Shown here piece after piece: positions 50,735 to 58,006 of a stretch of DNA of 64,000 nucleotides. A model generated the notes under the pieces. That model was not told where the DNA came from. It did not search any database and saw nothing but the letters and a program-made list of their open reading frames with translations. The translations under genes and the position numbers were made by a program. How positions within the stretch are numbered: the first letter of the stretch is position 1; every line of letters begins with the position of its first letter. Location: contig JAFUFK010000001.1 of the NCBI GenBank assembly GCA_017469925.1, forward strand, positions 1-64,000, in the 5' to 3' direction. This DNA comes from Bacteroidaceae bacterium. Its GTDB lineage: Bacteria > Bacteroidota > Bacteroidia > Bacteroidales > Bacteroidaceae.

Positions 50735-50884
50735 TCAATCATTCTTTTGCGTTATGCCATCATCGTTTGTCACGACCTCCTGACCTGTCCTCTCCAGTCG
50801 CAACTGCTTTATCTCTTTTTCCAGTCGCTCGAGCACCTTCAGCAATTCAATGACCGGTAGTCTGTCGGGTAGGGTTAGTGTCAT
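50735..50884 (-). CDS. Small chimeric ORF: metA N terminus fused to a coiled coil
   Basis: 49 residues. The first 16 (MTLTLPDRLPVIELLK) repeat the MetA N terminus with changes; the rest (VLERLEKEIKQLRLERTGQ and onward) is a charged helix unlike MetA. Starts 3 nt after the upstream nuclease gene stop and ends 34 nt before YhcG. It is probably a truncated duplicate left by insertion and extended into other sequence, although heptad spacing of Leu suggests it could make a small coiled coil. Whether it is translated is unknown. Confidence 0.55.
   Translation of the reverse strand: MTLTLPDRLPVIELLKVLERLEKEIKQLRLERTGQEVVTNDDGITQKND
50837..50884 (-). repeat. metA 5'-end direct repeat, displaced copy
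   Basis: 43 of 48 bases match the first 48 bases of metA, same orientation. It forms the start of the 49-codon ORF. Confidence 0.9.
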
Positions 50885-50887
50885 AAA

Positions 50888-52396
50888 TTAATCTTTTGTA
50901 TAGACATCCCAGTCGAGCTGGTCTTTAATGAGTGGCAATATCTTAGAAATGATATCCTCTTGTGTCCATTGGTTGGAAACAAGGAATGCCTTGCCAAAGG
51001 AGTCGCGGAGAATGTCTTCAGGACTATGGAAATACCTATTTTGGGCATTTCCGTTCTTATCTTCCCATTCCTTTTGGGTAATAAGAGTTCTATTGTTATT
51101 TGAGCGTATAGGAAATTTCGCAAGGATTGTCTCATATGAATCTGATGGATGCTCTGTCACATATTTCCTCACAACGTCAAGAACAAAACGACGAAGTGAA
51201 GGATATGACATCCCATCAAGTGAATAGTTGCCTTGTCTCTTTTGTGTATCTATCTCAACTCTTCTATATGAAACGTTTTCTTTCTTATGTGCCGTACTAA
51301 ACTTAGCTCCAAATTCTATTCCATTCTCATCTTTCCATGATTTCCTGGCGTTCGTCGAACGTCCTGTACAAAACTGAGCGGATAGATTAGGGGTACCAGA
51401 GATTATTACTATATCTGTGAGCAAAATATAACAGTCCGCTTGTACCTTAGCCGCTGAAATATCATGCAATATTTCCTCTCGTTTTTGAATGACATTATCA
51501 TTGCATGACTCTTTTGTCTCTTTTGATATTTTGCTGCCCTTTTTAATTATGTATTTGTTTTCCTGTGGGATATAACACATTGTAGCCTCCACGCCTTTCT
51601 TAGGAACTTTAAGATGGAAAATGAAGGATGGCATATCTGCAGTGGGGATAGATACGGGATTGTCTGGATTAGTACGTGTACTGGCTTTCTTCTGCTCAAT
51701 TATACGATTGGCAGATGTCACTTCATCCCGTTGAATATTGAGCCGCAATTTTGACCGGATCCGGTTCTTGAGTTCACTATTGAGTCTTGTTTCAGTTATG
51801 ATAAACTCGTATAGTTTTTCTTTCCCTTCTTCCGAACACCAGTAAACCAATGCGTTATTGATGGCAATCTGTTCCTGGCAAAATTGTAATAATCGCTGGT
51901 TGGAGAAAGTATGGTTGCTATTTCGTAATAGTCCGATAAGGCATTGTCCATCCTCGTTGTTCTTCTCAAAGGCAACAGAAAGTATAAGTTTGGGCGTTCT
52001 TATTGTTTGGCTGGAATCAATAAAATAGAGTTCCATCTTTTCTCCAAAGTATAAGCCAAAGCAACAATCCTTTTGCTTCATATACGTTCCTATTTGACGT
52101 ACCTCCTCTTCTTTTTGCTTACGACTTGGCTTGTGGTTAGGCTTTTTAAGTTCGATTATAATCTCTGGGAATGTTCTGTCTCCCTTTTTGAATAAAGCAA
52201 AGTCTGCATACAGTGTTGTATTGGCGGCTTTAATTGGATATTGCTCAATCAAATTGTCTTCCCATTCAGACCATCCTAATCCTGATAGAAAATATTTCAC
52301 CGTGTCTTTTTCGAATGCGCGTTCTGATGTATTTGTTTTCCTGTCAGATTGAACTTTCTCACATAGTTTATTCCATGTTTCCATGATACCAGACAA
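50888..52396 (-). CDS. Restriction-like protein: HsdR-N-type nuclease domain plus DUF4357
   Basis: 502 residues. The N-terminal PD-(D/E)XK domain is of type I HsdR-N form: LYADFALFKKGDRTFPEIII then ELKKPN, with Asp65, Glu82 and Lys84. A linker and a beta-rich region (about 255-310) follow, then a DUF4357-like segment (about 315-370, ILLTDIVIISGTPNLSAQF then RSTNARKSWKDENG) and a C-terminal domain of about 130 residues that I do not recognise. No methyltransferase or specificity subunit is next to it. It is AT-rich compared with the flanking genes, which points to transfer. The promoter is at 52418; a second possible start (METWNK) lies at 52384. Confidence 0.78.
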   Translation of the reverse strand: MSGIMETWNKLCEKVQSDRKTNTSERAFEKDTVKYFLSGLGWSEWEDNLIEQYPIKAANTTLYADFALFKKGDRTFPEIIIELKKPNHKPSRKQKEEEVRQIGTYMKQKDCCFGLYFGEKMELYFIDSSQTIRTPKLILSVAFEKNNEDGQCLIGLLRNSNHTFSNQRLLQFCQEQIAINNALVYWCSEEGKEKLYEFIITETRLNSELKNRIRSKLRLNIQRDEVTSANRIIEQKKASTRTNPDNPVSIPTADMPSFIFHLKVPKKGVEATMCYIPQENKYIIKKGSKISKETKESCNDNVIQKREEILHDISAAKVQADCYILLTDIVIISGTPNLSAQFCTGRSTNARKSWKDENGIEFGAKFSTAHKKENVSYRRVEIDTQKRQGNYSLDGMSYPSLRRFVLDVVRKYVTEHPSDSYETILAKFPIRSNNNRTLITQKEWEDKNGNAQNRYFHSPEDILRDSFGKAFLVSNQWTQEDIISKILPLIKDQLDWDVYTKD

Positions 52397-52417
52397 TTAA
52401 ATATTTTGTTTCGTCCA

Positions 52418-52447
52418 CAAAGATACGAAAAAGAATCCACAAGGCAA
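52418..52447 (-). promoter_or_regulatory. Promoter of the DUF4357-nuclease gene
   Basis: Minus strand TTG (52445-52447), 19-nt spacer, TATCTTTG (52418-52425), in the context TCGTATCTTTGTGG shared with 35230. Confidence 0.7.
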
Positions 52448-52478
52448 GCAAATAATTTTTGATTTCTCATGGGGGAGC

Positions 52479-52600
52479 AAATCATCTGTTATCCCGAAGT
52501 AGACCTATTTACTTCCTTGAGTGGGTGAAAGGGCAATAGGACACGAATAAAAAAGCATCAGGACGTTGTGTTTGTAACGTCCTGATGCTAAGTCGCCTTC
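52479..52600 (-). repeat. 122-nt dispersed element, copy 2
   Basis: Gap-free counterpart of 35275..35396. Its hairpin changes preserve pairing relative to copy 1 (for example C-G at the stem top becomes T-A), as expected for a conserved structure. Confidence 0.75.
52548..52588 (-). terminator. Terminator of the M13 peptidase gene
   Basis: Perfect 13-bp stem GCATCAGGACGTT / AACGTCCTGATGC with an 8-nt loop, followed on the minus strand by TTTTTT. It lies 45 nt after the stop at 52633. Confidence 0.88.
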
Positions 52601-52632
52601 AATATATTGACGGAGTTCTGACGATGCGCGTC

Positions 52633-54660
52633 TTACCAGATGGTTACGCGCTCTGCCTTGGGCACGAACATGGGGTCCTGCTCGGTGATGCCGAAGGCTT
52701 CGTACCAGGCATCGATGTGGGGCAGCTGGCCGTTGACGCGCCACTTGCCCAGCTCGTGGGGGTCGCTCTTCACGCGCTTGCGGATTTCCTCGTCGCGGAT
52801 GTTCTGTCCCCAGACGTTGGCGTAGGCCAGGAAGAAGCGTTGCTCGGGTGTGAAGCCGTCGATGACGGGCAGGGGACTCTCGGCGGTTGCGCTCTTGAAG
52901 GCCTGGAAGGCCACCATCAGTCCGCCGTGGTCGGCCATGTTCTCGCCCAGCGTCAGGGAGCCGTTGGCGTGGAGACCGGGCAGCACCTCGATGCTGTCGT
53001 GGAAGGCCCGCATCACCTGTATGCGCTCCTGGAAGTTCCGGGTATCCTCGTCGCTCCACCACTGGCGCAGGTTGCCCTCCTTGTCGTACTGGGCACCCTG
53101 GTCGTCGAATCCGTGGGTCATCTCGTGTCCGATGACCACTCCGATGGCTCCGTAGTTGAAGGCGTCGTCGGCCTCCATGTCGAAGAAGGGCGGTTGCAGT
53201 ATGCCGGCGGGGAAGCAAATCTCGTTGGTCGTCGGGTTGTAGTAGGCATTGACGGTCTGCGGTGTCATAAACCACTCGTCCTTATCGACGGGCTTGTTCA
53301 GTTTCTCTCGAATCATCTCCTTCAGTTCCCACTCGTTGCAGGCGAGCACGTTCTGGAGGTAGCTCTCGCCAATCTCCAGGTCGCTGTAGTCCTTCCACTT
53401 ATCGGGGTAGCCCACCTTCACGTAGAAGGCATCCAGCTTGTCCTGTGCCACCTTCTTCGTTTCGTCGCTCATCCATTCCTGCACCTTGATGCGCTCACCC
53501 AGAGCCACTTGCAGGTTGGCTACCAGCCGTTCCATGCGCTCCTTGGCAGCAGGGGGGAAGAAGCGAGCCACGTAGAGTTGGCCCAGGGCCTCGCCGAGTC
53601 CGCCCTCGACGGCCGAGACGGCACGCTTCCAGCGCGGACGGTCCTCCTGCTTACCGCTCATCGTGGTGCCCCAGAACTGGAAGTTCAGGGCGCGGCTCTC
53701 GTCGTCGATGTACGAGGAGGCCATGTTGATGGCGTGCCACAGATAGACGTTCTGCAGGGCTTCGGGCTTCTCCTCGGCGAGCACCTTCTCCGCCTCGTGG
53801 ATGGCCAGGGGCTGACCCAGGCAGACCTCCCGGACGCCCTCGGCGCCGAGGTTCTGGAAATAGCCGTCCCAGTCGATGCCGGCGAACTGCTTCTTCAGTT
53901 CGTCGTACGTGAGTTTGTTGTAGTTGCCCTCGGGGTCGCGCAGTTCGGTCATGCTCTTGCTGGCGCGGGCCAGGCGGGTCTCGATGCGCATGACATCGGC
54001 CGACATCTTCTTGGCCATGTCTTCGCTGAGGCCTACGTGTTGGGCCAGGTCAACGATGAACCGGGCGTATGCCTCACGAATCTTCACGGTCTCGGGGTCA
54101 CTCTCCACGTAGTAGTCCTTCTGGCCGAGTGTCAGTCCGCCCTGGAAGATGCTGACGAGGTTGTTCTTCGAGTCCTTCTCGTCGGCACCGATGTAGGCAC
54201 CGAACAGGCCGCCGACACCCTGTCGCTGCATCCGGGGCCATACCTCGGCGAGCCACTGTTCGGCCGTCTTGCCTTCGCAGTCCAGGAACGCCTTCATCTC
54301 CTTGAGGCCTTCCCGGTTCAGGCGCACGCTGTCCATGGCCGAGTTGTAGAGGTCGGCAATCTTCTGTGCGATGCTTCCCTTCTCGTTCTTCTGTGCGGCC
54401 ACGCTGTCGATGAGTTCGCGCAGCTGGCGGTTATTGTTCTCTTGCAAGACGTCGAACGAGCCGTAGCGGCTGTACTCGGCGGTCAGCGGATTGGCCACCT
54501 GCCAACCATGTGTTGCATACTCGTAGAAGTCGGTACCCACTTGGTACGTTGTGTCCAGGTTAGCCAGGTCGATGCCCGACTTCAGGGCTTTTTCGCCCAT
54601 CTGGCAGCCCGTGAGGGTTGCGGCAAATGCTGTGATTGCCATCAGTTTCAGTCCTTTCAT
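52633..54660 (-). CDS. pepO: M13-family (neprilysin/PepO-type) metallopeptidase lipoprotein
   Basis: 675 residues from MKGLKLMAITAFAATLTGC; lipobox LTGC (Cys19) makes it a lipoprotein. The zinc motif GHEMTHGFDD lies near residue 510, and GENMADHGG supplies the third ligand Glu. NAYYNPTTNEICFPAGI is the M13 substrate-binding block. The expected C-terminal xxW end is present (VTIW). It degrades peptides at the outer envelope. Last gene of the nucleotidyltransferase - ABC-F - peptidase run (11-nt gap). Confidence 0.95.
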   Translation of the reverse strand: MKGLKLMAITAFAATLTGCQMGEKALKSGIDLANLDTTYQVGTDFYEYATHGWQVANPLTAEYSRYGSFDVLQENNNRQLRELIDSVAAQKNEKGSIAQKIADLYNSAMDSVRLNREGLKEMKAFLDCEGKTAEQWLAEVWPRMQRQGVGGLFGAYIGADEKDSKNNLVSIFQGGLTLGQKDYYVESDPETVKIREAYARFIVDLAQHVGLSEDMAKKMSADVMRIETRLARASKSMTELRDPEGNYNKLTYDELKKQFAGIDWDGYFQNLGAEGVREVCLGQPLAIHEAEKVLAEEKPEALQNVYLWHAINMASSYIDDESRALNFQFWGTTMSGKQEDRPRWKRAVSAVEGGLGEALGQLYVARFFPPAAKERMERLVANLQVALGERIKVQEWMSDETKKVAQDKLDAFYVKVGYPDKWKDYSDLEIGESYLQNVLACNEWELKEMIREKLNKPVDKDEWFMTPQTVNAYYNPTTNEICFPAGILQPPFFDMEADDAFNYGAIGVVIGHEMTHGFDDQGAQYDKEGNLRQWWSDEDTRNFQERIQVMRAFHDSIEVLPGLHANGSLTLGENMADHGGLMVAFQAFKSATAESPLPVIDGFTPEQRFFLAYANVWGQNIRDEEIRKRVKSDPHELGKWRVNGQLPHIDAWYEAFGITEQDPMFVPKAERVTIW

Positions 54661-54671
54661 ATTTTCTTGAG

Positions 54672-56711
54672 TTAATGTAATGTATTTTTTTCCAGTTCCT
54701 CCATGGCCATGGCCCATTCGTCCTCGGCCTTGTTGAGTTGTTGCTTTAGGCGCCCGTGTTTCTCATAGAGCGACATGTCGGTAGCCCCTTCGGCCGTAAG
54801 CATCTGTGCCTCCAGTATGGCGATGGCCTGCTCCAGTTCGCCGACGGCCTGTTCGGCATCGCTGACGGCCTTCTCCAGTCGTTTTCGCTGGCGGGCCTGT
54901 GCCTTCTGCTCGGCCCAAGCAGAGTTCCCTGCCCCATCCCTATCGGACCCTCTCCCTAAATCCCTCCCCCCTAATTGGGAGGGACTTGAGGGTGGTGCTC
55001 CTCCCCCATTATGGGGGGAGGTTGGGAGGAGGGTCTGCAGATAGTCGTATATGCCTCCCAGATGCTCGCGGACGCGCCCGTCGGCAAAGGCATAGACGCG
55101 AGTGACGAGGCCGTCGAGGAAGTCGCGGTCGTGGCTGACGAGGATGACGGTGCCGTCGAAGTCGCGGATGGCCTGTTTCAGCACGTCCTTCGAGCGCATG
55201 TCGAGGTGGTTGGTCGGCTCGTCGAGGATAAGCAGGTTCACGGGCTCCAGCAGCAACTTTATCATGGCCAGTCGGGTGCGCTCGCCGCCGGAGAGCACCT
55301 TCACCTTCTTGTCCGACTCCTCGCCGCCGAACATGAAGGCGCCGAGGATGTCGCGAATCTTGGTACGAATGTCGCCCCGTGCCACGCGGTCGATGGTGTC
55401 GAAGACGGTGAGCTCCGGGTCCAGGAGTTGCGCCTGGTTCTGGGCGAAGTAGCCTATCTCCACGTTATGGCCTATCTTCAGATGGCCGTCAAAAGGTATC
55501 TGCCCCATGATGCACCGGACGAGCGTGGTCTTGCCCTCGCCGTTGCGGCCCACGAAGGCCACCTTCTCGCCGCGGCGGATGGTCAGGTTGACGTGGCTGA
55601 AGACGGGGACAGACCCCCTTCCTAAATCCCTCCCCCATGATTGGGAGGGACTTGAGGATGCTCCTCCCCCATTACGGGGGGAGGTTGGGAGGAGGGTCTC
55701 ATAGGTCTTCCCGACCTCGTCGCAAATGATGGGGAAGTCGCCCGAGCGCTGGCTGCACGTGAAGCGGAGGCGCAGGGCCGAGTTATCGACCTCGTCCACC
55801 TCGATGGGGACGATGCGCTCCAGCGCCTTGATGCGGCTCTGCACCTGATTGGCCTTAGTGGCCTGGTAGCGGAAGCGTTCGATGAAGGCCTTGATGTCGG
55901 CTATCTCCTTCTGTTGGTTCTCGTAGGCGCGCAGTTGCTGCTCGCGGCGTTCGGCCCGCAGGCTGACGTACTCGTCGTACCGGACCCGGTAGTCGTAGAT
56001 TTGTCCGCACGAGATTTCGATGGTGCGCGTGGTTACATTATTAATGAACGCGCGGTCGTGCGAGACCATGACCACGGCCCCCTGGTAGCCTTGGAGAAAC
56101 TGCTCGAGCCACTGTATGCTCTCGATGTCCAGATGGTTGGTAGGCTCGTCGAGCAGCAGCACGTCGGGCCGTTGGAGGAGTATCTTGGCCAGTTCGATGC
56201 GCATGCGCCAACCGCCCGAGAACTCGTTCGTGGGGCGTTCGAAATCCGTCTGTCGGAAGCCCAGTCCCGTGAGGGTGCGTTCCAGTTCAGCCTGGTAGTT
56301 CTGTCCGCCCATCATGCGGAAGCGCTCGTCCAGGTTGGTGAAGCGCTCCACCAGTGCCATGTAGCCAGGGCTCTCGTAGTCGGTACGCTCGGCCAGTTCC
56401 CCGTTCAGGCGGTCCAGCTCGGCCTGCATCTCGTGGATGTGGGCGAAGGCCAGTTCGGCCTCCTGGCGCACGGTGTGCTCGTCCGAGAGCACCATCACCT
56501 GCGGCAGATAGCCCACCGTCGTCTCATGCGGCATGCTGACCGTCCCGTCCGTGGGCTGCTGCTCGCCGGCGATAATCTTGAGCATGGTGCTCTTCCCGGC
56601 CCCGTTCTTGCCCACGAGGGCTATGCGGTCGCGGTCGTTGATGACATACGAAACCCCTGAAAACAGGGGTTTCGCACTGAATTCTACAAAAAGGTTGTCG
56701 ATGGAAACCAT
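54672..56711 (-). CDS. ABC-F family ATPase with two palindromic insertions
   Basis: 679 residues. Two ABC domains: Walker A GKNGAGKST (34-42) and GRNGEGKTT (about 390); signatures NEFSGGWRMRIELAK and LSGGERTRLAM. A linker with AFIERFRYQATKANQVQSRI fits ABC-F. The C-terminal coiled coil is the Uup-like end. ABC-F proteins act on the ribosome. Two stretches are foreign: residues about 338-367 just before the second ABC domain (LLPTSPRNGGGASSSPSQSW) and about 559-589 after it (LLPTSPHNGGGAPPSSPSQL). Both are encoded by related palindromic elements. Overlaps the upstream gene by one base (TGATG). Confidence 0.94.
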   Translation of the reverse strand: MVSIDNLFVEFSAKPLFSGVSYVINDRDRIALVGKNGAGKSTMLKIIAGEQQPTDGTVSMPHETTVGYLPQVMVLSDEHTVRQEAELAFAHIHEMQAELDRLNGELAERTDYESPGYMALVERFTNLDERFRMMGGQNYQAELERTLTGLGFRQTDFERPTNEFSGGWRMRIELAKILLQRPDVLLLDEPTNHLDIESIQWLEQFLQGYQGAVVMVSHDRAFINNVTTRTIEISCGQIYDYRVRYDEYVSLRAERREQQLRAYENQQKEIADIKAFIERFRYQATKANQVQSRIKALERIVPIEVDEVDNSALRLRFTCSQRSGDFPIICDEVGKTYETLLPTSPRNGGGASSSPSQSWGRDLGRGSVPVFSHVNLTIRRGEKVAFVGRNGEGKTTLVRCIMGQIPFDGHLKIGHNVEIGYFAQNQAQLLDPELTVFDTIDRVARGDIRTKIRDILGAFMFGGEESDKKVKVLSGGERTRLAMIKLLLEPVNLLILDEPTNHLDMRSKDVLKQAIRDFDGTVILVSHDRDFLDGLVTRVYAFADGRVREHLGGIYDYLQTLLPTSPHNGGGAPPSSPSQLGGRDLGRGSDRDGAGNSAWAEQKAQARQRKRLEKAVSDAEQAVGELEQAIAILEAQMLTAEGATDMSLYEKHGRLKQQLNKAEDEWAMAMEELEKNTLH
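54945..55036. repeat. In-frame palindromic element near the 3' end of the ABC-F gene
   Basis: Outer ends GGACCCTC / GGAGGGTCT with internal hairpins around TAATTGGGAGG and CCATTATGG. About 85 percent the same as the second copy in the same gene by eye. Confidence 0.85.
55611..55699. repeat. In-frame palindromic element between the ABC domains
   Basis: Outer ends AGACCCCC / GGAGGGTCT with hairpins around CATGATTGGG and CCATTACGG. Same orientation as the copy at 54945, 670 bp away, so recombination between them would delete the second ABC domain. Confidence 0.85.
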
Positions 56712-57625
56712 CAGAACATCTTCTCGGGATACTGGCCGTCTTGGTGCAGCTTAGCCAGTTTCTCTACTACGCCGGGACGGTCCTCGGGATACGTCACGCC
56801 GAACCACTTCGAGGTGGTGTCCAGCACTTCGCACGTGGCCTCGCCCGTCTTGATAAGGTGGTCCACCATCAGGGGGATGAAGAACTCAGCCTTCAGGTTC
56901 TCGATGTTCTTCGGGTCGCTGAGGAACTGCTTGAAGTACTCCTCGCTGTGCTCGAAGTAGTCGGGCGTGAAGCCCCAGAAGTTCATCGATACAGGCGTCG
57001 TGTCGGGGATGCTGACCCACTCTTCGTTCTCGTCCAGATACTGCACGGTACCCTGGCGGCGCTCAATCTTCGTGCGCTCCACCACGCCCGTCAGCAGGTG
57101 CGTCTGTTCGTCGTTCTCGCAGATGCCACGGCTCACGGTGCCGCTGTCGGAGAGGGTGTTATCTACGCGGAAACCGACCATGGCATACCGGCCCTTCGAA
57201 CCCTCGGGCAGTTCGGAGAGGAACTTACCCATTACGCGGAAGGCATCGCGGTCGTAGAAGTCGTCGCAGTTCAGCACGGCAAAGGGCTCGCGGATGACGT
57301 CCTTACCCATCAGCACGGCGTGGTTCGTACCCCAGGGCTTGATGCGGCCTTCGGGCACCTTGAAGCCCTCGGGCAGTGCGTCCAACGACTGGAAGCACAA
57401 CTCGCAAGGCACGTGACCCTCGTACTTCGCGAGAATCTGGGTGCGGAACTGCTCTTCGAAGTCGCGGCGGATTACCCATACAATCTTGCCGAATCCGGCC
57501 TGGATGGCGTCGTAGATGCTGTAGTCCATGATAGTCTCACCGTGGGGGCCCAGTCCGTCCAACTGCTTCAGACCTCCGTAGCGGCTGCCCATACCGGCTG
57601 CCAAAAGGAACAATGTAGGTTTCAT
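56711..57625 (-). CDS. Nucleotidyltransferase family protein (sugar-phosphate type)
   Basis: 304 residues from MKPTLFLLAAGMGSRYGGLK, the glycine-rich nucleotide loop of sugar-1-phosphate nucleotidyltransferases. VLNCDDFYDRDAF gives the metal-binding Asp; the rest is typical of this Bacteroidales group. It probably makes an NDP-sugar or handles a related phosphate; the substrate is unknown. The start is set by the motif and a promoter at 57666. Translation is coupled to ABC-F by the TGATG overlap. Confidence 0.88.
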   Translation of the reverse strand: MKPTLFLLAAGMGSRYGGLKQLDGLGPHGETIMDYSIYDAIQAGFGKIVWVIRRDFEEQFRTQILAKYEGHVPCELCFQSLDALPEGFKVPEGRIKPWGTNHAVLMGKDVIREPFAVLNCDDFYDRDAFRVMGKFLSELPEGSKGRYAMVGFRVDNTLSDSGTVSRGICENDEQTHLLTGVVERTKIERRQGTVQYLDENEEWVSIPDTTPVSMNFWGFTPDYFEHSEEYFKQFLSDPKNIENLKAEFFIPLMVDHLIKTGEATCEVLDTTSKWFGVTYPEDRPGVVEKLAKLHQDGQYPEKMF

Positions 57626-57665
57626 AACGTTTAAGGTTTTTTGATGTTTGTAGGTTAACTGCACG

Positions 57666-57697
57666 CAAAGATACGATAAAGTGAGTAATAAAACAAA
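57666..57697 (-). promoter_or_regulatory. Promoter of the nucleotidyltransferase operon
   Basis: Minus strand TTTG (57694-57697), 20-nt spacer, TATCTTTG (57666-57673). Confidence 0.7.
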
Positions 57698-57785
57698 TTT
57701 TATTTGCGATATTCTGCGGGTGATAGGTGACGAGGGTAGAAGAACGGCCGATTCTCGCAGAAATGTAATGCACTGATTTTCAGAA

Positions 57786-57811
57786 GGAAACGAAGCGTTT
57801 TTCGTTTCCTC
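57786..57811. terminator. Possible terminator hairpin after the helicase gene
   Basis: Stem AGGAAACGAA / TTCGTTTCCT with a short loop. No strong U-run on the minus strand, so the call is tentative. Confidence 0.4.
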
Positions 57812-57830
57812 TCGAAGGGGTGTTTTTATG

Positions 57831-57940
57831 TTAAGTTAACCTACGTCCGTAAGTTATGTTAATCTGTGGCCCTAAGTTGAGTTAACCTAAGCCCGTAAGT
57901 TAAGTTTACCTGTGGCGATAAGTTATATTAACCTCTGGCG
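57831..57940. repeat. 23-nt period array of GTTAACCT boxes
   Basis: GTTAACCT or a one-base variant begins at 57835, 57858, 57881, 57904 and 57927: four steps of exactly 23 nt. A TAAG precedes most boxes. Intervening bases vary between CGTCCG- and GTGGC-type. It lies in the 381-nt gap between the nucleotidyltransferase start and the helicase stop; besides the promoter and one hairpin I see nothing else there. Confidence 0.88.
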
Positions 57941-58006
57941 ACAGGCTTCGAGCCCCTCCGCGAGAGGTCGGAAAATGGCAGGGCAGGGGGCGGATTTTCC
58001 TCGCCC

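Noticed and set aside
52585-54675. Plus-strand open frame of 696 codons
   Set aside because: Fully antisense to the M13 peptidase; its length reflects GC-rich codon usage and it matches no protein pattern.
57702-57775. Stem TTCTGCG / CGCAGAA
   Set aside because: Only 7-8 bp with a loop of nearly 40 nt; could occur by chance.
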